From: a virus
Reading direction: 5' to 3' (one strand)
DNA length: 64,000 bases
Virus record (IMG/VR): IMGVR_UViG_3300042892_000707
Span: 1 to 64,000 of that record
Shown here one piece after another: positions 35,301-44,100 of this stretch (position 1 is the stretch's first letter; each line of letters opens with the position of its first letter). The position numbers and the translations under genes were made by a program. Under the pieces are notes generated by a model. That model worked only from the letters and a program-made list of their open reading frames with translations. It was not told where the DNA came from and made no database searches.

Positions 35301-35558
35301 TAGGTCTGATAAACGAGTAAAGAACTCTTGTGTTAAATCAACTACTTCCGGTGACATATCCGTTTTTGCGTGAACAATATCCCCAGCAACCACAATGATG
35401 TCATTTTCCACCATTGTAGACAAAATTTGTCCATAAAGTTGGGAAAACACATCACGATACTCGGAATGTCTTTTTAGGTTTCTAATATGGACATCAGCGA
35501 TGTGATAAATCTTACCAATCTTTTCTATACCAATATTAAGAGTTTTAATTTTACTCAT
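32388..35558 (-). CDS. Single-chain Mre11-Rad50 (SbcD-SbcC) fusion, gp47/gp46-like
   Basis: The 1056-residue product combines both subunits of the recombination nuclease. Residues 1-~360 are an Mre11/SbcD calcineurin-like phosphoesterase: ADVH (21-24), AGDIVH (58-63), GNHD (94-97), FHGAV (H166) and GDIH (199-202). From ~370 on it is Rad50/SbcC: Walker A APNASGKST (410-418), coiled coils, a zinc hook C728-D-H-C731, the signature LTSGMEKF and Walker B FIAIDEGFGSLD near 1000. In T4 these are two genes (47, 46). The complex resects ends for recombination-dependent replication. It overlaps the primase gene by 4 nt (ATGA). No internal stop or frameshift is seen, so the fusion is genuine in this sequence. 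Confidence 0.93.
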   Translation of the reverse strand: MSKIKTLNIGIEKIGKIYHIADVHIRNLKRHSEYRDVFSQLYGQILSTMVENDIIVVAGDIVHAKTDMSPEVVDLTQEFFTRLSDLLPTIVIPGNHDANLNNPSRMDALQPIVNALKLDNLYYLRDTGVWKIGNCSFSHQSVFDESPGFPPPVDIEGCDYKIALFHGAVDKIVTEFGFVIENKKVLVDNFKGYDIVLLGDIHKPNNGVLGNDWIKYPGSLIMQNHAESVFPEHGILIWDVDTKRNEFVQIKNPYGYVTVDVENGKIVSNSPIPQKPRMRIRVKNTKAADLNKLIAELKKGRQIQELTVQKVITHKNSNESEKIVLQNVRDVAYQNKLIEEYLSDTEHLTEDQMSVVKGINTDLNAKLGSHTIKLNSTWIPKTFEFSNMFSYGPNNIIDFSNMKGAYGIFAPNASGKSTLWDALSFCIFDKCSRTSKAEDVMNYSKNSFDCKFTFDLNGVDYVIERGAKKSPKRGTVKVDTNFYKIENGVIESLNGEQRRDTNFIIREYVGTYDDFILTAMSTQSNNTGFIDKSQKERKELLAQFLDMDVFESLYQIASEEIKELSALLKDYKNQDLPTQLADAEDTLTSITGSLTQLEDKRLKLDSHRDSINTKIEFEVGSLKPVDDVGDVEQLESHLESLNKQRKTQETECGINFSELKSIEAKQGDVESKISNLNIDDLKEKNEQYKTYNNKFNEIGVQLDKLESQMIHAKKHLDGIGSLTFDDNCDHCVSNKNTPFAKQAQTLEDELQKLGNEYSELVTKRMDVMTLRNQNDVTKELKLWDELSETSSKLEKEWLKISRSYESCLSLVKDYDTSIKNLEIDIQKAKNQQQAVEHNKLVKEKIQSLKGKRTEIEDSIKETTNELMHINSEIKVAEKTIENVHQSLEKLRGMETKYDGYEYYLKCVKRDGIPYNLISEVLPKLEMEINNILSPIVDFQILLNTDGKNINSFIAYSDTEYWPLELTSGMEKFISSIAIRTALINVSNLPRPNFIAIDEGFGSLDTDNFNSLYLLFDYLKTQFDFIITISHIDKTRDMVDFIIDINKIKGFSSIRYL
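32389..32398 (-). promoter_or_regulatory. Candidate late promoter element GATATTTATA
   Basis: The element overlaps the last codons of the Mre11-Rad50 gene (Arg-Tyr-Leu-stop) and ends ~17 nt before ATG 32372. It may start transcription of the structural gene downstream of the DNA-metabolism island. Confidence 0.4.
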
Positions 35559-36490
35559 AAGCCGTTCATCTTCAACTCAACCAACCTTCGGAGTGTTAAG
35601 GATGGTGTATTGTAAATAAGTTTATTTATATTTTCATATCCCATGTCAGATGGGTCTTTATCTTTTAACTCCACTAAATGCGTTTCAATTCCATACGATA
35701 CAAACTTTTCAGCCAACCCTATGGAATTTTTTATAGCATCCGAATCTAAACAAATATACAACTTTTTTACCAATTTTCCAAGTATTTTTTTTTCAAGACT
35801 TGGTTGTATTGATTTACCGAAAAGTGGTATAGCGTTTCTTCTAATTGAAATAGCGTCAAACGCACCCTCACATAGGATAATTGGAGTATCCCAATTAACC
35901 AATAAATCAAATCCAACTATGTCTTTGGAAACCTTTGGATTTTTGTGTTTAAACTTTGTATCATAAAATGACCTACCAACAAAGTAGTTTAACTTACCAC
36001 TCCCATCATAGGATGGTATAATAACTTTATTATCGTATTCACCACTTTCACAATATCCAATATTGTATTTAACAATATCTTCAGCACGAACCCCCCTACT
36101 TAACAAGTAATTCATAGCGTGTTTCCACTTGATGGAGTCTGACTTTTGGTAGAGTGGTTTAAATTCTTTTGGAAGTTCTACTTGCTCTACAACTTCGCCA
36201 GTTTCATACTCACTTGCGTATCTATTTACCTTGCTGAAGATTGAATTGTATTCATCCCAAGTTTGTTTAGATACACGAAGCTTTTTAAAAAGTGACTTGA
36301 TTGTTCTACCCTTTTCATCGGAAATCCAACAATGCCAAGGATTTTCTCCTTTGGAATTTAATCGTATATTAATTTCTAATTTTCTTTTGTAGTGGTCTAC
36401 AAATGGAGAATAGAACGAGTAATTGTCGCCCGAAGTTTTCTTGGATTTACCAAGAATAGATTCTAAAAGTGATAATAGTCTTTCCTCCAT
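35555..36490 (-). CDS. DnaG-type primase, TOPRIM domain (gp61-like)
   Basis: The 311-residue product carries a TOPRIM core: LCEGAFDA (E208, D212) and CLDSDA (D249, D251), with the GRSFYDTKF basic segment before it. The N-terminus has PWHCW and DEKGRTIKSLF, resembling the zinc-ribbon region of primases but with only one Cys retained, so the zinc site may be lost. It synthesises RNA primers for lagging-strand replication. It forms an overlapping pair with the Mre11-Rad50 gene. A Bacteroidota-type promoter lies immediately upstream, inside the endonuclease gene. Confidence 0.83.
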   Translation of the reverse strand: MEERLLSLLESILGKSKKTSGDNYSFYSPFVDHYKRKLEINIRLNSKGENPWHCWISDEKGRTIKSLFKKLRVSKQTWDEYNSIFSKVNRYASEYETGEVVEQVELPKEFKPLYQKSDSIKWKHAMNYLLSRGVRAEDIVKYNIGYCESGEYDNKVIIPSYDGSGKLNYFVGRSFYDTKFKHKNPKVSKDIVGFDLLVNWDTPIILCEGAFDAISIRRNAIPLFGKSIQPSLEKKILGKLVKKLYICLDSDAIKNSIGLAEKFVSYGIETHLVELKDKDPSDMGYENINKLIYNTPSLTLRRLVELKMNGL

Positions 36491-36494
36491 ACCA

Positions 36495-36525
36495 CTAATA
36501 TACGAAATATTTATGAGAAATCAAA
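36495..36525 (-). promoter_or_regulatory. Bacteroidota-type promoter for primase-Mre11/Rad50
   Basis: Minus strand: TTTG (36522-36525), 19-nt spacer, TATATTAG (36495-36502; TAnnTTTG with one mismatch), preceded by TTTCG as in two other promoters here. The expected start would be at or next to the primase ATG (36490), so the mRNA may be leaderless. Confidence 0.6.
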
Positions 36526-36939
36526 GAAATTTTGTTTAGGGGTTTCTTCAATCCATATTTGTGGAATTTGTTTACTAGCCCACTTGAATCCGTGTTTATC
36601 ACACCATTGAGCATAAGTAGTTTTTGAACCCTTATAAATTTTACCATTTGGAGATTGAAGAATAAATCTCAAATCCATTTCAGGATGTTGTTCTTTGATG
36701 AGTAAGTGTTTTTTTCTATCTTCAGGCAAAAACCACCCCTTTGATTCTATATAGATTCCGTTTGGTAATTTAAAGTCCGGCTTATAAGTGTGATGTGATG
36801 CTGGGATGGTGTATGATACTTCGTGTTTCTCGTATTCGCCATCAATTCCTTGAATTCTTAACTGTTCGTTAATTTTAGTTTCAAGACCAGACTTATGTCC
36901 TTTGGTCTTTTGGATATGACTCCAATTTCCATTTGCCAT
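36511..36939 (-). CDS. T7-type endonuclease I (Holliday junction resolvase)
   Basis: The 142-residue product contains GLETK, YKPDFKLPNGIYIESKGWF (in part PDF...ESKG). Acidic and basic residues E20, D55, E65 and K67 fall at the same numbers as the catalytic set of T7 endonuclease I, in the same motif order. This fold cleaves branched DNA, so it would resolve junctions before packaging, a job done in T4 by gp49, which I do not see here. ATG 36939 has no SD. It heads the DNA-metabolism island upstream of primase and Mre11-Rad50. Confidence 0.87.
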   Translation of the reverse strand: MANGNWSHIQKTKGHKSGLETKINEQLRIQGIDGEYEKHEVSYTIPASHHTYKPDFKLPNGIYIESKGWFLPEDRKKHLLIKEQHPEMDLRFILQSPNGKIYKGSKTTYAQWCDKHGFKWASKQIPQIWIEETPKQNFFDFS

Positions 36940-36948
36940 AACTTTTAT

Positions 36949-38670
36949 TTAATCTATATCAAATTTAACCTGAATTGTTACATCCACATCATTTCTTCTT
37001 TTTAAGGGAGACCCTAATTTTGCCGTAGCCAACAAATCACCACTATCATTGTATAACCCAAGTGTAGTCACATATGGATAAAATGAAGATGATGTTGTGA
37101 ATTCAGCCAATTGAAATTCATTTTCACTTGGGGTATATCTTGCGGATGGATTGGATGTAACAAGAAATTCTTCTTTACCAATTTCACAAAGAGCAACTAT
37201 TTCTTCTACGACTTTTGTTGAACGATAATCAACTTGATAACCCGAAGAGGTGGTATATGTAATATTACCATCACCCAAAAGAACATTTTGATATCGTGGT
37301 CTTGGGTCGGTCACTACAATCATACCTTGTTTGTAGAATACATACCCAACATCATTTTTTTGAAGGTATGAACCACTAATAACATTATTGTCAGCAAGTG
37401 ATGATACTTCGGATGTGGTAAATGCTTCACGATGTAATCTAAATTCATCAAGTGAACCACTAAATGCGGAAATTCCACCATATGAATCATTGCCAATTAA
37501 AATATCTTTTTGGTTATTGATATTAAATGGATATGAAACTGACTGACTTGCTACTCTTGCACCATTTACCCAAATTTCATATAGAGAACCCGTCTTGTTA
37601 AATGTAAAATGTCTATATGAACCATCGTTGTATTGTGCTGATGAAGTTACACGATTGGTAGAAGTTCCATCAGATGTTTCAAAAAATACTTTACCATTTA
37701 CATCACTATATGAAGTATAAACACCCACTTTAAAGGGGTATGAACCTACTTCGGAGTTTTGAGTAGTGATAGTTCCATTTTCGTTTATGTATCGTTCTGC
37801 GATGTGTTTTGATACTATAAGTTTTTCAGTATCAGTACCAGATTGAGATGGTGGTAAACTTGCCCAAAATGAAATACCCCAATTATCTCTTTTATTAAAA
37901 ACATCAAAGTTAGAATTATGTCTTACAAGAATACTTTGACTTTGACCACCAAAGACATATGCATATCCAGTTCCACCAACACCACTTGTAGTTGAAATAC
38001 CACCACCCCCTCCACCAGATTGTGGTCCTACGGGTGATATATATCCAAAGGTTCCGGCCGACAAACTTGAAGATAACGGATATCCTAATTCATTTGGATT
38101 TAAACTTGAAGTATCACCAATTAAATACACAAGTCGCTCAGGAGCTGTCATTTCACCAGCGTAACTTACACCATACGATGGTATAAGATTAGCAAGGGCT
38201 TCAAAAGTTACAGTATTGTTTTCAAATAAAAGAGTTACAACCCCAGAGCCGGGAAATTGAAATCCCGTTACTCTAGCTAAACTTGAGGTAACACCCGTAT
38301 TTCTATTAACAAATGGATAGTAAACACTATAATCGGTAGATGAACTAAAGTAGTTATTTGATGAAGCCGCCCACAATCCGCCTGAAATAGCAGCTGCTAA
38401 TGAAGCACTAGCGGCTGTATCAGCAACTACAGCAGCATTACTTAATTCACCACCATACAGTGTAATTCCATCTAAAACAAGATTATCATGGTGAGTTCTT
38501 GAAGCGGATACCACAACCGATGGTGAGAATATATCATCTAAAGTTAATGGTAAATTTACGTTAAGGCTTTTAGAGCCACTTTGAACTCCAAGAAAGGTTC
38601 CACCATTTCCTACCGAAAGGTTTTCAGAATCGGTAGTAAAATAACCTATAGATGTAGTAGTCCAAGCCAT
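36949..38670 (-). CDS. Structural protein with LamG/concanavalin-like domain
   Basis: The 573-residue product has an N-terminal Ala/Ser-rich beta region, a central ~170-residue jelly-roll (GYAYVFGGQSQSI to SGSLDEFRLHREAFT) that reads as a LamG/concanavalin A-like lectin domain, and a C-terminal strand domain (YVTTLGLYNDSGDLLATAKL) also seen at the C-terminus of the 397-residue protein downstream. It is likely a virion adhesin or baseplate decoration that binds surface glycans. The gene overlaps nothing; it follows the 190-residue gene by 1 nt. Confidence 0.7.
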   Translation of the reverse strand: MAWTTTSIGYFTTDSENLSVGNGGTFLGVQSGSKSLNVNLPLTLDDIFSPSVVVSASRTHHDNLVLDGITLYGGELSNAAVVADTAASASLAAAISGGLWAASSNNYFSSSTDYSVYYPFVNRNTGVTSSLARVTGFQFPGSGVVTLLFENNTVTFEALANLIPSYGVSYAGEMTAPERLVYLIGDTSSLNPNELGYPLSSSLSAGTFGYISPVGPQSGGGGGGISTTSGVGGTGYAYVFGGQSQSILVRHNSNFDVFNKRDNWGISFWASLPPSQSGTDTEKLIVSKHIAERYINENGTITTQNSEVGSYPFKVGVYTSYSDVNGKVFFETSDGTSTNRVTSSAQYNDGSYRHFTFNKTGSLYEIWVNGARVASQSVSYPFNINNQKDILIGNDSYGGISAFSGSLDEFRLHREAFTTSEVSSLADNNVISGSYLQKNDVGYVFYKQGMIVVTDPRPRYQNVLLGDGNITYTTSSGYQVDYRSTKVVEEIVALCEIGKEEFLVTSNPSARYTPSENEFQLAEFTTSSSFYPYVTTLGLYNDSGDLLATAKLGSPLKRRNDVDVTIQVKFDID

Positions 38671-38671
38671 A

Positions 38672-39244
38672 TCAACTCACTATAATTTCGTTTTGAAAAT
38701 TTGAAGAGTCAATAACTCGCGTTGAATCAAATGATAATTTTAATACAACATTTGATTGGTTTACTTTTACTGAAGAGGTTAATTCACTTGCGATTAATAA
38801 GCCATAAGAGTCATCCATTGATTGGTCGTATAATTTTATTGATGCTGATGGATAGTGTGAATTATCCAAAATAAACACCGACCCGGGCTTAATACCATCA
38901 CCAAACTTATTTACAGGTATAGACATCACCGAAGCGGTGTCATATAAAGTCTTATCTGATTCTTGGAAAAATACTTGATTAAGAGAACTCCAAAGAACCT
39001 CTTGTGATACTTGGGTCATTGACCCCCAAGCGTTTGTGTTGAAGTGAGTATTTGGGTCTACTGCAATACTACCATTGACCGAAGATGAAATTTCTACTTT
39101 CGTATTATTTGGATTGATTGCTCGTAATACTTGTATTCCAAAAGATGATGAGTAATTTACATTAGTTACTTCATATCTTTTGTGAGCCTTAAAGGGTCTT
39201 CGTTGTAAACCCTCTTGGAATATTTTTTTGAATACAATACTCAT
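38672..39244 (-). CDS. Structural protein, unknown (190 residues)
   Basis: The product is beta-rich: MSIVFKKIFQEGLQRRPFKAH at the start, then Ser/Asn-rich strands and a C-terminal KLSFDSTRVIDSSNFQN. It lies in a co-directional run of tail genes separated by 1-20 nt. No domain recognised. Role in tail or baseplate inferred from neighbours. ATG 39244, no SD. Confidence 0.6.
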   Translation of the reverse strand: MSIVFKKIFQEGLQRRPFKAHKRYEVTNVNYSSSFGIQVLRAINPNNTKVEISSSVNGSIAVDPNTHFNTNAWGSMTQVSQEVLWSSLNQVFFQESDKTLYDTASVMSIPVNKFGDGIKPGSVFILDNSHYPSASIKLYDQSMDDSYGLLIASELTSSVKVNQSNVVLKLSFDSTRVIDSSNFQNEIIVS

Positions 39245-39259
39245 TTAATACAAACATCT

Positions 39260-40453
39260 TTAAAAATCAAGTTTAACCTTAACAAGGACCTCGTTTGAAA
39301 ATGACTTTAAGATTGGTTTAGATAGTTTAGCAATTGCTAATAACTCATTATCGTTGTTATATAATCCAACAGTTGTGATGTAAGTTTTTGGGTCACCAAT
39401 AAAGGTAGATTGACCCAAGTCACCATCTGAACCTGTTACATAGGATGGGTTATTTGAAAAGTTGTATTCTGCGTTTTTAACCCTTGTAAAAAAGAATGTG
39501 GATTTAACTTCTTCTTCGTTTCTTGCTTGGAAACCATTACTTGAATTTGCTACAGCAGCACCACTAATTGCAAGGAATAATTTATTATGATTCTGAGCAT
39601 TACTATTTGTTCTAACAGTTCCCAAAGAAGCAGAAGCGTCAAGAGCCGCTGGGTTTAAGATAATTACACCTCTATGTGGGTATACAGCTCCAAATATTTG
39701 TGTTGTAGAAAATACACCACTAGCAAGAGAACCTGATACAACATTGTATGATTCTGCGTCATTAGATGAATTTTGATTTACATCACCACTATCATCAATT
39801 AAATAAAGTGTTTTGCCAGAACCTGATAATACCAATTCCCAATTACCTCTATCCAATTTATCTTTCAATCTTGCTCTATTAATTGTAATAGCGTAGATAT
39901 CATCAGAAGTTGCGGTTCCAAATGTAAATTGAGTTTGGGTTGATGGTAAAAGTGTTTGTTGATATTGACCATAAATTGCTTTAGATGGAGCATCATAATC
40001 AGGCGCAGTACTTAATGAACCACTACCCAATCTATGTCCATATGCAACCGAAAATTGAGGCTCTGAAGTTGAAGTGGATGGATTACCATTATAAATTTCA
40101 TAGTAATATGATTTTTGAGTAGCAGACTGAAATGATGAAGTGAAGAACGTAGTTAATTCGCCAACATTACCACTCCACAAACCACGGGTAATTCTTTGAT
40201 TACCACCTTCAACTACATCATCCGTAGTGAATGCTGTGTAAACTTTTCCATTACCAACATTGTATGCGCCAGCAGGAACAATAGGAGTTCTATTTTCACT
40301 AATGTCAAACGACAAAAGTTGTTGAGCGGTTAAGGTGCTTGCTGGTGGTGTTCCTGATGGGGATGGTGTGGTATTACCACCTACACCACCAACATTTCCA
40401 GTTGAACCACCACCGGCTGGATTATTGAAAGAAAAAATTGGAGAATCTGACAT
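39260..40453 (-). CDS. Structural protein, unknown (397 residues)
   Basis: Starts at ATG 40453 behind AAAAGGA. The N-terminal 40 residues are a Gly/Pro/Thr linker (GGGSTGNVGGVGG), the middle is beta-rich, and the C-terminus TYITTVGLYNNDNELLAIAKL matches the end of the 573-residue protein (YVTTLGLYNDSGDLLATAKL). The shared C-terminal domain suggests both dock to the same virion partner. No enzymatic motif. Confidence 0.62.
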   Translation of the reverse strand: MSDSPIFSFNNPAGGGSTGNVGGVGGNTTPSPSGTPPASTLTAQQLLSFDISENRTPIVPAGAYNVGNGKVYTAFTTDDVVEGGNQRITRGLWSGNVGELTTFFTSSFQSATQKSYYYEIYNGNPSTSTSEPQFSVAYGHRLGSGSLSTAPDYDAPSKAIYGQYQQTLLPSTQTQFTFGTATSDDIYAITINRARLKDKLDRGNWELVLSGSGKTLYLIDDSGDVNQNSSNDAESYNVVSGSLASGVFSTTQIFGAVYPHRGVIILNPAALDASASLGTVRTNSNAQNHNKLFLAISGAAVANSSNGFQARNEEEVKSTFFFTRVKNAEYNFSNNPSYVTGSDGDLGQSTFIGDPKTYITTVGLYNNDNELLAIAKLSKPILKSFSNEVLVKVKLDF

Positions 40454-40471
40454 ATTTTGTCCTTTTTAATT

Positions 40472-41140
40472 TTATAGTCCTGCGACAGTTCGTGTGTTTA
40501 ACACTCTACCTGTGAATGGGTTTACGGTTAAAGTTACTTCGGTTCTACCGCCGGTCTCATTACCAATAAAGATAATACGAGTTGTAATTGCGGTAGCGGA
40601 TGGAAGAACTTTTGTTGTGATTGTGAATGCGTCTTTACCAACCACCGTAACACTCTTATTAGAGATGTATGATGTTGTATTAACACTTGGAGAAGTTCCA
40701 CCAGGAACACCAGGATTACCAACGATATTTGCTGCGTCTGAATTTAACAACACTGCGGTGTATCCTAATAATGAGTTTCCACCATTTTTGGTTGTGATGT
40801 TGATAGTAGAAGTAATGCCGGATTCTTCCAAAGAAAGAGTGGTTACTGAAGGAACGATAATTGGAAGTTTTATGGTTGATTTTGGAAGAGTCAACAATTT
40901 AAACTTCATAGTGTAGTTTTCATCAGTTAGGGCTTCTAATACCGGCATATTCTCAATAATTGCGCCATAGTAATCAGAGCCCAATGAGTGTGCTGGATTC
41001 CAAAGGTTGTAATCAACCTCATCATCTGCTAATGCAAATTGTGTGATTTGAAACTTATCACGACCTTGTGCAAGAAGTTCTCTTCCCTTTTTGGTCAAAA
41101 TCGCATCAACAGTTACCGATGAATTATCTAAATATCCCAT
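40472..41140 (-). CDS. Tail-associated structural protein
   Basis: The 222-residue product starts at ATG 41140 (AAGGA box). Its N-terminal half, VTVDAILTKKGRELLAQG followed by FALADDEVDYNLWNP, is a type I associate with virion proteins of large marine and freshwater phages. The C-terminal ~100 residues form an Ig-like sandwich (SVTVVGKDAFTITTKV...). Its exact virion location is unknown. Confidence 0.62.
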   Translation of the reverse strand: MGYLDNSSVTVDAILTKKGRELLAQGRDKFQITQFALADDEVDYNLWNPAHSLGSDYYGAIIENMPVLEALTDENYTMKFKLLTLPKSTIKLPIIVPSVTTLSLEESGITSTINITTKNGGNSLLGYTAVLLNSDAANIVGNPGVPGGTSPSVNTTSYISNKSVTVVGKDAFTITTKVLPSATAITTRIIFIGNETGGRTEVTLTVNPFTGRVLNTRTVAGL

Positions 41141-41161
41141 AGTGTTTCCTTATTTTATGTA

Positions 41162-41171
41162 TATAAATATC
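41162..41171 (-). promoter_or_regulatory. Candidate late promoter element GATATTTATA
   Basis: Lies in the 51-nt gap after the 1525-residue gene and ~22 nt before ATG 41140, upstream of an AAGGA ribosome site. Orientation fits the tail genes downstream. Confidence 0.42.
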
Positions 41172-41191
41172 ATTTTTTTATTAAATTAAAC

Positions 41192-44100
41192 TTAACCATT
41201 TCGTGGTTGTATAAAATTTGTTTGAATTGTCACATTTCCTGCCACTTGTTGTTGTGTAGAAACAGCATCTCTATACAAAGGTCTTGATGGAATTGTATAA
41301 ATAAATGGTGCATTCAATACAGCTTGTTCCGTGTCAATATCATTTCTTTTTTGAGTTGATGTTTGAGAAATGGATTCTTCGTAATTTTGTAAAGAAATTA
41401 ATTCAGTTGGAACCATAGTTTGAATTGGTTCAGCTGAGCCTATTCTTAAATCACCATCTAATGCTGTTTTAGTTGATAGAACCAATGTATTTGAATCAAC
41501 TACATTTACTTCAATTACAGGACCACCATCTGGTGTATCCGTTGAATCCGTGGTTAAAGAATCTGAAGTAATTCTACATCCATTGAAGTATAGATTTTCA
41601 ATTGACAATCCACGATATTCCTGTACATCCGCTGGCGAAAGTGATGATGAGAACGCCTCATTTCTACTTGCGGAACCAGCCGTTGAAAAGAATCTATTAA
41701 CGATGAACGCTTGACTTGTGGTTCTAGCGTTTACCGCTTGACTTCCGGTTGGTGAATATTCCCAATATCCATTTGTTCTATTAACATAAGTGGTTACAGA
41801 GTCACAAACTAAACTTGATGATATAAATTCTGCAAACTCATCTTGAGTAGGGTCATTAGTTGATGATAGTATGAATACACGGTTTTGACTGTTGAAGCTA
41901 GCGTCAATAGTATATCCACTTGTAAGTTCAATAGTTCCTTGGCTATCATCCGTAGTTATTAAACTAACACTTGCGCTAATTGAAAAACCACCGCTCACAA
42001 ATACCATTTCGTTATTTTTGTCAACAACCCAAAGAATGCTTGATGTTATATGCGATAGTAAAGAAGCGTTTGTAGTAATTGATGTAAAATTAAACTGATT
42101 ATTACCACCAGCCAAATTATCGCTTAAAACACTAGCACTTACATTTGTTGAAACAATACTACACGAAATACTTGATGATAGAGTTGCAATTTGATATTGG
42201 TATGTTGATGGTAGATAGTTGTATAAATCAATAGCACCATCATTTACAATACCAGACCCACTACTAAATCCATAGTCATTTCTACTTGCGGTGATGTTTG
42301 ATTCAACATAAAAAGGTATAGTCCCAACATACTGATGGAAATCTCGTGTAATACCACGATTTCTTTTGTATTTGTTTCGTTCAAGGATGTGTGGTTCAAT
42401 TAAGATACCACTCATATAATTTACACGAGCAGGAAGAACTTGTTTGATTTGACTAAAAATAGATGAATCATATCTAGCCAATAAACTTAAAATAAGATTT
42501 AATGCAGTCTTGGTTGTGTATTTAGCAAAGTAGTTTTGAGACCTATATCTTAAAAGTGGATATGACTCATTGTATCTTTCATCAGTATCACCAACCCAAT
42601 CATCAATTTCAAAATAACCTTCGGAATTATAAATGTCGTAGTTTACAGTATCCGTAGTTGAAAAGTAAACACCAACCAAGTTTGAATCAAGTGGAGCGTA
42701 ATCATACTGACTATTTTCTTGTGATTTATCAGGTGATAATACACCAGCCAGACTTGATGATTCAATACGAATTTTATTGTTGTTTACATTTAATGCGCCT
42801 GCTGATGGAATCTTTGAGTAGTATGTATCTAACTCACCTTCAAGGTCAGCTGCTGAAACACTTGGTCCAAATGAACAACTTAAAATTTTACCAGTAGAGG
42901 TAGTAGTTACTTCTTGGTTTGGGTGTAATGAACCACTATTCCAATTTGAACCACCATATTTACTATCAAAAAATTGTCTATACAATAAAGTCACCAATGA
43001 ACCTGTCGTATCAAGGTCGGTTGTGTTATCATCAATAAAGTAAGCATCACGATTTTTTGCGTGGTCTTCAACAATCTCTTGACTGATAGTGTTATAGTAG
43101 TATCTTAATTCTTGTAAATTAAATTGAGTGTAATCATTATCAGTTGGAGAACCAACATTTAAAGAACCATTACTCCCCCAAATTGCCGTAACAGTGCCTG
43201 GTGTAGCTATCGAAGCACTAACACTTGAAAGAATACCACCAAAGTTATCCGGCATAGCCGCTCTTAAAGATGTAGTTGTTGAATCGTTATTTAAAACTAT
43301 TACAACATCTCTACTACCATTCCAAGTAAAGTTATTTGTGGTTAATAATGAGGTTGAGCCAGAAACTAATGTAAAGTTAGCAGTAGTAGAATTAACACCA
43401 TTAAATTTAACTGACATCCTTTCTCCCGGAACAACCATATCAAAAATAGTGTATTCGCCAGTTGCACCACCATCATCCGAACCAATACTTGCAGGTAATT
43501 TTGCAATAACCTCAATACTATATGGAAATCTTGATGAATAACCTTCGGGTTGAATTTGTCCCCAAGGGTTTACAATATACTTTCCAGCTTGAGCATCAAT
43601 GTTTACTTTGTATACAAACCTTTCGTGTTCGTATTGGTTTGGAACATCAATAATTGTAGGACCACCATATTCACGGATTTGTAGGAACGCTTGTGGAATA
43701 CCATATGTAGCGAGAAGTGCTTTGATTGACCTTGGAGTTCCTTTTGTTTTGTAAATGTATGGTAAATTATTTACAATCCTTCTCCAAGTTTCTTTTACAA
43801 TTTTTTCTCTTGATTTGGTTTTTAATTGACCTGTTTGAGCTAACGAACCTGTTTGGTTGGTTCCAAGAACATAAGTCCATAAGTCTGAATCACCATATCC
43901 GTTTGATAAAGACCAACCCATTGATTTTGCAACATTGAATAGTAAATCATCGGACATACCATCCCACGGATGCTCTTCTCTTTTGTTGATATCACTTAAT
44001 GAATTTATATAGGTCCACGAAATATCAAAGTGTTGACCAATCATATCAATGAATGTAATGTAATCCGAATTTTTATCATCCTCTTGTAGATGAATTGGAA

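Noticed and set aside
32388-35558. Mre11-Rad50 fusion as an assembly error
   Set aside because: The frame is continuous without a stop, motif spacing is normal on both sides and the linker is coding-like; still listed for read-level confirmation.
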